Positions 27,701 through 39,700 of a DNA stretch of 64,000 nt are shown piece after piece. How positions within the stretch are numbered: the first letter of the stretch is position 1; every line of letters begins with the position of its first letter. The stretch is from the NCBI GenBank assembly GCA_916613615.1, contig OU744727.1, forward strand, positions 3,936,593 through 4,000,592, given 5' to 3'. The translations under genes were made by a program, and so were the position numbers. The notes below the pieces were generated by a model. The model worked only from the letters and a program-made list of their open reading frames with translations. It was not told where the DNA came from and did no database searches. This stretch comes from Steromphala cineraria. Its lineage: Eukaryota; Mollusca; Gastropoda; Trochida; Trochidae.

Positions 27701-30700
27701 TGTCACATTGGTTTGCCTTTAAAACTGATTCTTAAGAAAGATGCTCGACGGTGGTTATATTAAGTTATCGGAAGTAATGAATATTCTAGATAAATTAAAC
27801 TTAGATAACCTACGAATGCCGTCTTTATATGCATGTTCCTTGGTGTGATGTACTGACAATGGTGTTGATACGTCATTTACCATAAAAAAAAAAAACAGAC
27901 TGGTAACAAAAATGTCTAAATCTATTGACCTCTTTGACAGGGCCTATAATAATTAATAATAATAATAATAGTCCATTTATTTAGCGCATATATCCATGCA
28001 CATTGCATGCTCAAAGCGCTGAGTGACATATTACCCCTGGTCAACGAGTACAGAACACTCCCTAAGGAGAATACAACCGGTCGCCTGTCAGGCGCTCGAA
28101 GTTCAAATTCAGACTACCATCGTATCATACCAGGTACCCAATTACTGCTGGGTGGACAGAGGCACGCTTCGAACTAAGTCACTTACCCAGGGTGACACCA
28201 CAAGTTTCTCAACTCATGTCTCAGTGTGGGGCAGGGAATCAACCCTTCAAACTCTCAGATTATCCAGCAATTGCCGTCATGTGTCAGATCAAAGAGTAAA
28301 GGGAGACTTAGCAAGTCTACACGAGACGGGTCCCCTGTACTGATGGAATCTGGTCTAGGTCGGGTTGATCCTAGCGACTACCAATGGCATGCTGACCTCG
28401 TACCAGACGACCTTGAACTTCAATAGGACAAACAGACGTCATCAGAGTACTGGTTGTCTTGGTGACCCAATTTGAGAAATACATATTTGTTTCAATTAGT
28501 TTTGATCAGATTGGTCGTGTTAAAGGTCGTGAAAGATTGATTTAATAAATTATTTTAATTGATTGAGATTGAAGAAAAGAGGACAATGAGTATCAATACC
28601 CATAAGATGTCGACCTTTGGAGGCGTTATGAGTGGCGGCTGTATCACTGCCAAAAAATAAAAAAATCATAAAAAATCGAAAATTACTGATAGTATTTGTA
28701 AGGTCAATGGACATAGAAGATTGAACTTCCAAATTATAGTATTTGATTGGAAGAAAAGAGGACAAATAGGCTTAAGTATCAATACCCATAAGATGTCGAC
28801 CTTTGGGGCGTATGCATGTATGTGACATCTGCAATACTTACAAACCTTAATAATCGAAAAGAATACTGATAGGATTTGCATGGTCAATGGACATAGAAGA
28901 TTGGTCTTCTAAATTATAGCATTAGATTGGATGAATTGACTTGTAAACTTCAAAACCTCATAAAATGTCGTCTTTTAAAGACGTTAAGACGTGAAAATGT
29001 CTCACTGCTGAACCTCAATTATAGAAGATAATCTGGACATAGAGCACACGAAGTTTTGCCTTATAACCACACCAAGTATCATTCAAAGACATTTTACCTT
29101 TGAAATCGTCCTTTGAGGAAGTACATTTTTATGTTGTTGAAGATGTTTAATTACCCATATGAGTCAAGTCTCTTTAACATGTTTACTTCCTAGGAGGGAA
29201 AAATAATCGGAAACGCTTCCTGTAAACAAACATCGGTTTTCATCTCGTGCGTGATTTCAACAACATACATATTGCAAATGGATTTTAAAACGGATTTAAA
29301 TTTCGCTAAAACATTCTGCTCAAAAATCGCTTTCCCTAAAGAGGCACTCCGGGACTGAGTTGTTGCCAAACTTTAGCAATGGTATCATTTGATTGTGAAG
29401 CACCCTCTATCGTGAATTTGTATCTTAAAGTCAATCGAATGTGTTCAAAGAAGTTAAAACATAGCGATTCTGATTGAAATCTGACAATGACGAGCGTTAA
29501 TTTGTCAAACGATATTTTCGAAGCTTATCTTTTAAAGAGTTGATAACTAGTTTTCATGTTATTCAGACGTGCGATCTTCTGTTTACATATTAGGTTGATT
29601 ATAAATTTCATTGAAAACAGGAAGTTCTCATATGTTTTTCATTTGTGGATAAAATCTAAAGCTACTGGCTCTGTAGATCTGCATGCTATCTAATTGATTA
29701 TACAAATGATCAGAGGGTCAAAATATGAGGAGTCACATGATAATAAAATCTACATATTATAATCCTAAACAGTAATGGAGTATGTACACTAGGTTTCAGC
29801 TTTCTGTGCATTTTGCTTCTAGGAAAGAAGACGGTTTGTAGGGTAAGGCCCCCTTTGCCCTTAGTAGGGACCACAGAGACATAAAATCTATGAATAAAAA
29901 ACCCCATTAGCTAAGCAGCCCGTACATAAAGTTTGACCTTTCTAAACATTTTGCTTCCTGAGAAGAGTTTTCGACAGAACGGATGGACAGGCGGACGCCA
30001 TGTCGGACACCATGTCATGTCATACAGCCATTGGGCCTTTCAAACCAGATGAGCTAGAAATGTGAACTTTGATTTTGATTATTATAATTGTATGTTCTTG
30101 GTTGTCTCTTATTTAGCTGATAGTCCCAAGAAACGTCAGATACCTCGTACGTGATTACCGAGAGCATTTTTCAAACTTAGGTATAAGGGAAAACTATAGC
30201 AATGATACCTCAAAATTAATTATTTCATATTGCATTTATTCAAAATTTTAAAAAACGTTTTGACAATGATTGCTTGCTGATATAAAATAATCAGAATTCA
30301 AAGCCGTTTTTAAGCTTTGGAGTTACAGAAAACGAGGCTACACGTTAATATCAAAATGACTTCGTTCCGGCGGGGAACCATAGAATAAGCTTTGATAAAC
30401 CTCTACAGCAATATCACCGTTTTATATGAAGTTTCTAAATCGAGTCGACTGGTGACACCGCGAACTATAATACGTCTGCCAAGTACGACAGAAAGGACAG
30501 GCAAAGCCCACCATCCGTCATCGGGGCGACCTGAACATACCCAGTCTAGGAATGGTCACAAGGACAACACGCGCACCTGCATTTGCGACCTTGTCCGAAT
30601 TCGAGCCTGCGCAGAGCGGTAAGGGAACCAGTTTATTCCAGTGGACCAGCTGTAGCTGTCATCGGGATGTTGTAATGAACGGGTTGATGAATGTGATCTA

Positions 30701-33700
30701 TTTTGAATTAAAGTCGCAGTTATGACCCAAGACCAGTATAGGTCCCGTGAGGTTGAACAATAGACTGTTACTGATATGACAGATACGTGGGTAAAATGCA
30801 TCCTCTGAAAGTAATCTGGCTTTTGCAATCATGAGATAAAAATATTAAAATGAATTATATTCGTTGAACCATTTCAGTGTTCTTTTGAATTGTTTTAAAT
30901 GAAGTGGGAAATTATACATTCGTTGATGTGACAGGCGTTCTACCCTTAACACAAACCATAACGTTAACCTCTATATCACCTTATAATCATATGCTGAACA
31001 CTGTATCAAACCATATAAATTATCTATAGGGGCCTACATATGACAAACAATATATTCTTGAACACAAAGAAAGGTTATTTTCCTTAAAACTTTCTGTTCA
31101 TGTGATATTCACTGTATTCAACACGAACCATTACGCTATTTGCCTTTTCACTATCACTATATAACCATATCATATAAACCAGTGTATGAAATAAGACCCG
31201 TCCGACAGCCCGAAACGGGTAACTTCTGGTCTGGGCTGGTAACTTTTTAATGTTTTTGTTGAATTTGACCATGAAATTAAGTAAAATCATTCTTTCGGGC
31301 TGGTAACTTCTCAGGTTTATTTCATACACTGTATAAACCCTAATCCATTAAACACAAACCAACACATTACATGTTTTAATACATTATAACCAAATGATAT
31401 ACATGTACATCATCAACAGTTCAACACAAACAATAAACTTCATTATCACTCTCTCTCCTTATGTTGATATAGACTTTACCATTACTTACATGAAAAGGTT
31501 CTTTGTCTGGTATACACACTTATACATACGGTATAAGTAAACCTTGACTTGTGATAAATAATTTCGATAATATAACAGCAAATTATTTCCTACACTGCAC
31601 CGAGTGTCTATCAGGGGTTTAAAGGGGTGGATCAACATATATATACGCGTTAATGGCGGGTGGCCGGGTGTAAGTGGGACTCCACATGAAGAAGGGATAT
31701 TTCATCCAACACCCGACTCCAGAGAGGGTTTAGATAGCGGGACTTACACCCGGCAATCCGGCCGATAGTTGCAGTTGGGATCAAGCTGTCGGATTGGATA
31801 AAGAGCGTAGATAGTTGGATAGATATAAGGCGCTTACAACATTAATTCATTCAGCGGGACAGGGATCAAACACACTAACTAAACAAACTGGGGCTTTTAC
31901 TACACCAGTCGCTGATTTAGAGACATGTATGATCTACGATATAAACTAAACTATTTCACAAATGCAGGCTTCACTTTCAGCTAGGATTAAACCTTGATAG
32001 GTTTACAGTTCTCGGGTATCTGAGGTCACCTGTACGTCGAGTTTCTGGCAACATTGCTAGTAATGATTGCCACGGGTAAAGAATACACCTTTGAAGCCCT
32101 TATGTGTAATAAAGCGACTAGGTCGCGCCGCGAGGTAGGTAAAATAAACAGAGCCCCGATGAATGAACTGCTTATATGAATGACCCGTCCTTGTCAAGGC
32201 CGCTCTCAACTGTCTGCCAACGTCCGGTTTTAGCAAGCCGATGAGAGTTATCCCCCTTGATTGTTATCTTCATACCCGCTTTTGCTGTTTTACAATTACT
32301 TCCGGGTTTGTTCAGGGTAGGCCGTTACCTATTCGAGTTGGCTACCATTGATTTTCTTATCAGCGAGTTTGTTATAAAGTATGGGAGGGAGGGAGGGACA
32401 ATGTTTCGTCTCTTCACGTATATATAGATCACACGCAATAGGCACGTGACTACACAAAGAAAACTTCAGTAGGCCTACATTCTTATGCTTATATTCAGTA
32501 CACATTCTCGAGGATAGGTTTGATAGTGTTGGGAATTGCTGGAGTGTTATTGACAAATAAAAGGTCGAAATAACAAGACCATAAATAGATTAAATATCTA
32601 GATATGACAAGGGTATATTGAAGTCGAGTTTATGTTCATAAATCTGCGAGGTCCATGTCTCAGACAACTAAAACTTATTTTCTTTCTTCTTAAATGTGTC
32701 ATCCAAAGAAATCATAAATAGTACATATGAAGTATAAACGTTGAGACTGCAAACGATCTGACGATGATACACAAGGTATAAGAGTCGAGCAGTGAACGAA
32801 ATGGTCGTGTGTGTCGTCCTCTAGTTAGCCTGTCATCCACACCCTAAAGCAAAAATATTTAATTGATGACCAACCAAGTCTAGAAAAGTATAGCAAGTCT
32901 AGATTGCTCAGCAGTTAAAGCATCTTCTGGGCTCCATTTTGTTATAATACATGATTTGTTTTAAAATATTGTCAATATTGAAAAAAATACTTCTGAGACT
33001 AAATGTTAGTCTATCCTCTGTTAGCAAGGGTCGAATGCTTCCGTGATCTAGAACCCCCGGGATTCTTAACCAGGAAACCCCCCGCCCTTTGTTTGAGTAA
33101 GCCGACATAACTGCTAAACCGCTGAGTCTACTCTTTACAAGACTTTACGAATGCATGAGACTGGAATAAGATATTCCAATGATCACAAAAACTGTTTGGT
33201 TTTTTTTCGTTTACATGAAATAGACGTTAGGAATTTATTGATTTAGTACTACGATGATTTTAAAATTTTCGAAAATTAAGCATCGCAAGTGCAGGTTGCG
33301 AATTGTTTTTAACAAAGACAATATGATATCTATTACTTAAATTAATAACTTGATCAATAAAACATTGCTTATCACACCTACACTCACTCATACTTAATTG
33401 AAAAAAATGTTACTAAGTTCTAGTTTCACCATGGCGGTGACTAAACACTAACATTTCCAATTCATATGTATACAAACTGACCGGCTAGTGCTTATAAGAC
33501 AAACATATACAGTGAGTCAAAAACAAATCGCCACTAAGTAAGTGAGTGAGTGAGTTAATGCTTAACTCCGCTTGGGCAATATTTCAGTCTTAGCGGCGGA
33601 AATCGCGAGTAAGTTAATAACATGATGTTTCCATGTGTGCGTGTCTTTTGAAATACACAAAAAGCAAATCTTGAATCTCGTACTCCTAAGGTTCAATCCA

Positions 33701-36700
33701 TAATCACTCAGTCATTTCGACTGCTGTAACGGAAAAGTCGAGGCCAACTGAAATTCAGTGCAAGAAGATTAATTATTTTCTATAAGTACACCCCACGCAA
33801 TCGGATAAAGAATTTCATAGTGTCAGTCGATGTGTTAGAAGTAAGAGGATTATTGTAATGTGAAGCTTTTTTTTAAGGTGATGCTGCAAAGTCTGACATT
33901 GAAACAAGAAGGTTTCAAGGGACATATATACGACCTAAAAACGGTAAATCAAAACATGGTTAACCATGTGCATGTATTCCAAATATAACGTGTGGGAGGC
34001 ATATACTTGCTGGTGAATGTGGAGACCATCGCAAAAAAAAATCTTAATTCTGTTTGGATTTGTACTCTTGTAAGGCGTGATTAACTAATACGTAATCAGC
34101 AATCAGTTTAAGTTTCTCGTCTCGATGTTAATGGTTTTCTCAAACTGCGCAAACACCAAACATTTCCAAACTTTTCCGTCTTAACAATCAGCATAAGATA
34201 TCCCAAAAACCTCTCTAAATTACCAAATGGTGTCTGATTTAAACAATGAAGTTATGCGTTGTCAAAAAGCTAATAATTTGTATTATAATATATGTTTTTT
34301 GAGAATAAAGAGTTTGAGTGTTATGTTTAATAGACCATTAACTTTAACACAACTCTAATAACCATCGCGCCCATATAAATCCACTATTTGAGTCATTCTA
34401 GGTTTGTGTCCAGAGTTGCAAGGCTTTATGGAAACTTCTTGATTCTTGACGTTTCGGTACATAGTCACATGCCGTAAAATACTTTCAAAACGAAAGTTGT
34501 AAATCCAAAAACATCGGCCAATTTACTACCATCATAATCGTATCAGGTTGTTTCGGAAGACCATTATCTGAGCTGTGTTAATCTAGTGTAAGAATATATC
34601 GGCATTTCTCAGACCGTTGCGCAGGGGAAACTTACAGTGGATTGAGTTCGTACAAGTTTAAGGCAACATTGTGAATTTGGATTCCTCGGAAGATGGTCGA
34701 CTTTAATAAGACTGCGAAAATGCACTGTAAACAGCTTATTAATTAGCTTCACTGACTTATAATGACTCGGGTTTCGATGACTTTTGGTTAAGAGTACTGA
34801 GTGCAACTTATTGCCGGGAGGGTGTGACGACCTGGGGTTTCACCGATTGCGTGATGACTTCATTAAGACAGAAATACTCCTTGCATTCTGTATCTTCGTT
34901 TACCACAGCACATTATCACACTCGTATCGAGATTATATCAGTATTCCGCTTTCATCAAAGTCGGGAACCGGCGACCTTTGACCACAGACATGCGCAGACC
35001 TGGTCTGGAGATTCATCCGCGATGCCCTCCGCGGTATTCAAATGGGAAAACGTCTAATGACGTCACACCCACCGAATCTTATTCGCAAATCTATGGTTTT
35101 CGGGCAATACTGCTGCGAATTGATAGTAAAAGAAATCTTCTGATGCCATTTTGATAGACAACATTCACAGTCTACACATAAACTGGATTCTTAAAATTAA
35201 AATCGGAAAATTGTATCTGTAGCTAATGCATATGAAATGAATCTAAGTGCATTTGAGTAAATCTGTTAGTTTATTTAGCCGACTTGTAACCTCACGACTC
35301 TTTGAAGTTGCTTTATAACCCAATTATTGAATTTGATGGCGATAACGCCTGTCTGGGATCACCATGGTGCTAGACGTCAAGAGATTGAAATAGTGGGAAA
35401 TGACAATTTTTGTTTTCATATACAAATCACGAAAACGTCAACAGAATGCAAGGCACAATTTGCTTCTCACTTCTATTTAAAGGCGTGGTTTGGTCATCTC
35501 TACAAATTGCAAAATGGAAACTCCTTTCACCGCAAAAACAGTTAGTTCAAGATTTCGGTAATATTTGAATGAACAAATTGGTTTACACAAATTGACAATG
35601 TCATTACAACACTGTACTTTAGAGCCTACTGTAACGGCTACAGTTCTGCCAAAAAATTCATAGTCTTGGGTGTTACAATATGATGTTTATCAGCGAATGT
35701 TACATTATGTTGTCTATAAGCGTTTGTATGATGAATAATGATGATGTTACAATACGATGTCTTTCAGCGAATGTTACAATACGATGTCTTTTTGCGAATG
35801 TTACAACATGATGTCTATAAGCGAATGTATGATGAATAATGATGATGTTACAATACGATGTCTTTCAGCGAATGTTACAATATGATGTTTATCAGCGAAT
35901 GTTACAATATGATGCTTATCAGCGAATGTTACAACAAGATGTCGAAAGCGAGTGTATGAGTAATAATGATGAATGTTAGAATGTGATGTCTATCAGCCTG
36001 TTAATCCGCATAATTGATATTCTGACACACCTTCAGTACCATGATATCTTTGCATATATAACCAGCCATTTAAACTATCTAAACTCGAGCAATATTACAG
36101 TACCCGGATACGAGGCCGGTTGAATTCCATGTTTGTGTCCAGGGTCATTGTATGGCCAAAATATTACATGTTCTATATAGCTATAAGTTATCAAATGTAA
36201 CTTGCTTAGCATCAGGGTACTGCGAGAGTTTCGTGGGTAAAAATATGCTTAAAAAGCAGGATGTGTGTGTGTATGTTTAAGTTGCATAGCAAGCAGTAAC
36301 TTAAATATATCAACCAAAACGAGAAGTAAATATTAGGAATTGAAAGCATGGCCTTTGTCTGGCATGTAGAATTGAACTAAACTTATTTAACAGCATTATA
36401 GTAATACGGTATGCAACGTCCCTATTTTGCAGTAATACTGGAAATGTTTGAAAGTAAACGCCTTCATGAGGCCCATGCTATAGTTGAACCTGGACTTTCT
36501 ACTTAACTTATGCTAGATAAGCTGAAAAGTATTCATATATATAAAGCTTCTCTGGATTCAGAGAAAATATAAGCAGGATGTTGCTTCATTAAATAGGTTT
36601 TTTTGCAGTCTTATTTTACATCCCATTTGAAAAGTGATACCAGTGAGACGAATAAATAACGGGGAAGTTCCCACGTCGTTATAAAAGGATTAATATCTCC

Positions 36701-39700
36701 AAAGTTAACCTACTTAAGTAAGCAAGATATTCTTCTTCTTTTTTAAATAAGACGTTATTGGGTAAAGGTTAACTCATTCATCAATCCACCGTGTATGACG
36801 GAGTAAGCAGTTACTCCGCAAAGTCGAGTATCTCATTTCAATAAATGTATCTCCAAAGATCTTAAAGAAATACAAACTATATTTCAAAGAGATGCAAAGT
36901 AGAAAACAACACTACATCGAAACGTCTCAACCCATACAACAAGGAAATTGTAAATTCATATAATTTGTATTTCTTAATCATACCAACTTCTTAAATGACA
37001 CTCAAAGGTCTTGCTAACGTATGATTGCATCTTGTAAATTCCATTTTAAGGCTACCAAAATCTTTTGAATTCATTGATTGATCAACTTCAAAAAGTATGA
37101 TAAAGAATCATCTTACCTGTATGCACACCTGTCTCTTCATACACTTCCCTCACCGCCGTCTCACCTGGTGGACAAACATATTTATCGTTCAAAGAGTTAG
37201 GTACACCAAATATATAAATATATGTATATAAAAACTCAAAAGAAGTCAAGGGTTAAAGCTAGTTTTAGTCTGACATTTTTCTAAGAAATGAATCCAATTT
37301 TCAATTTGTAAGCAGTAATTTTGTCGAAATCGATTCACTATGTCATGAAACAAAAAACTGTGTACAAAGCATATGCCATGTTTAAACAGAGTCATCAGAA
37401 GATGACATATCCAACCCACATAAAGTTACGTTTCCATGGAAACCGCCAAAAGTCTGACGAAGTTGAAAATACTAAAGGCACATTTTCACTTGCTGAACAA
37501 TCCACATACTGAGTTTCATTGAGCTAGGTCTACACAATTAGAGTTTTTCTCCGTAAACCAGCTTCTAATTTACGTTTCCATGGAAACCGCCAAAGGTAAA
37601 AATCCGAAATAGTTAAAAATAGCAAAGGCACATCTACATATGCTGACTAATCCACATACCAAGTTTCATTTAACTTGGTCTGACTGTTTTTGAGTTCTTT
37701 TCCGATAACGAAATGATTACGGAAGGACGGACAGACGGACAGGGCGACGACTTTATCCCACGGTATTACCTACTGGTGGTATAAAAAGTTAAATATACTC
37801 TAGGGGAAAAAAATTCATGCTCAAATGAATGGTCTGTGTGAACGGTGATCGGACATTTATGAGCTGTTTATGTTTCACATGCATTTTCAATGAACATTTT
37901 GAGCACAAAAATCCCTAACATGATAATGATGCTTTTAGTTCAAAGTTCTTCAGTCATTGTCACACAAACAAAACGACTTTGATAGAGGAAAACATCCTTT
38001 TGTTGCTGCAGGTTGGTTCAACAGAGAAGTTTTTAAAAACCAAGTCAGGCTCTGTACAGTGTGGAACCACCTTGCAGCCACGCAAAAAGATGTCGTGATG
38101 AATTATATGTTGGAGCATTATCATAATTTTATTATAGTGTATAACTGAATATGTCGCCCCTCAAATGAAGATATCGAATGCAAACATTTAATTTATCAGC
38201 AAATACTCATTTTTTGTCTTTCAAAGCACATTTTCAAGCTCTACAGCATAACCACTCTTTTAAAATTTAAGCATACATAACTCCCTACCTGAGAAGCAAG
38301 TATTTACATATCTACTAATTCATAACCCAATTTCTTAATGGGTCTGACGCTTTTTTAAAACCCTACAACCCGAAATGCACTGAATTAATTTCGGCGACAC
38401 ACAACTAGTTGCACTCAATGGTCAGAATGAATGAACTGTCATATATTCGCTAAAATTCATTTTACAATTATTCAACCATTCAGAATATACGCATTGCAAT
38501 CTTATCCTACACAGTGAAATTATCTGTAGGCCTACACATACCAAGCTCATCGTAAACAGCCACTCCGTGAGTTTCATCATGTATTTTTAAGCTTCAGTTC
38601 AATACAAACGAACTTCGCTTATAATAATTCGCTATACAAATCAAAAATATCTCACACATTCATCTCAAAATGGCATTATGTTCATGGAAGGCAAATTCAC
38701 TCGTGCAATTTACATGGATACTAGTTATATAACATATCGCACAGTATAAACTCGTACCTGATATTCTGAATGCTCTCGATAAGTTTCGAAATTACGTTTG
38801 ACTGATTGACCGGTTTTCGACCACAATCGAGACTTTAAACCCTCCTATTGTCACTATACAACGTCGACTAGCTTTAAAATGATACCTCCTCGCAACAACC
38901 GATATTTCACGATAAAAAAACATCATTGATAAAGTTCGTAATATGTGACCCCATACAACTCGCGGAGTGGCTGTTAAAGAAACACGTCTGTCGTCTATTT
39001 CATAAAGTATATAACAATTCCCTAAAATAAAGTTCACGGCTTGTGTGAGACCGTACTGCATTCCAAGTATTCATCGGTCACAAATATCGAGGCAGGTTCG
39101 ACAAAACATGGATGAAACAGTTGTATCATTTCCGTGTAAGAGTGGAATGTGCATATTGAAAGTTAGACTGGGCGGTTTATAACTGTAAAGTATATAATCG
39201 TAGGCGGGACTTTTCTTTGAAGTCTGTCAAGACTCAGGTAGGTAAGTAGATAGGTATAGATGCATACCTGTGTCGGCGTATGTATCTGTAGGTAATTACT
39301 CACGAGGTCACCCCCGAAGCACAGAAGAGGGCGAGGGAAAGCAAACATTAAAGCATTTTGATTTAGACGAACAACTTTCATAAAGCGATATATCCAGGCC
39401 ATGTATCATAACGGTGTGAAATGGGGGACATGTATTACAGACCTATCGTCTATGGACGGGGATTAAGCTTGTAGATTACATTGTCCAGTCCCCTCTCCCT
39501 CCCACTTCATCTGTCTCTTCCCCTCTCTTCACGAACTACCAAGGCCAAAACTGCTAACAAGGTCTTAAATCCTTTATCATGAAGGTATGCCCCTACAGCG
39601 AGCGTTCTTGACGGTAATATTAGGGGAAGCCCCTGACAAAGACGGAGTTATGACAGAAGGTACAGAGTAGATACCGGTCTTTAATAACTTCTGTCGTCTC

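Larger units (their letters stand above)
9751..37116 (-). other. NUDT6: NUDT6 intron 5, 27.4 kb
   Basis: Spans from the catalytic exon to the last exon. It contains tandem duplications, foldbacks, a hAT-like MITE, MITE fragments and the 27-bp minisatellite, all listed separately. GC-richer patches at 15290-15800 and 20080-20260 stand out. I found no nested gene with recognisable protein or consistent exons. In 12000-15280, 21300-22360, 24000-27330 and 33150-35650 I saw only AT-rich unique sequence with scattered CRE-like palindromes. Confidence 0.8.

Noticed and set aside
28023..28343. 106-codon frame
   Set aside because: It lies inside a repeat that begins with an AAT microsatellite, and overlapping frames are equally open.
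35674..35999. CRISPR-like array
   Set aside because: The units are contiguous and the spacers are themselves repeated, in a eukaryotic intron; it is a minisatellite.
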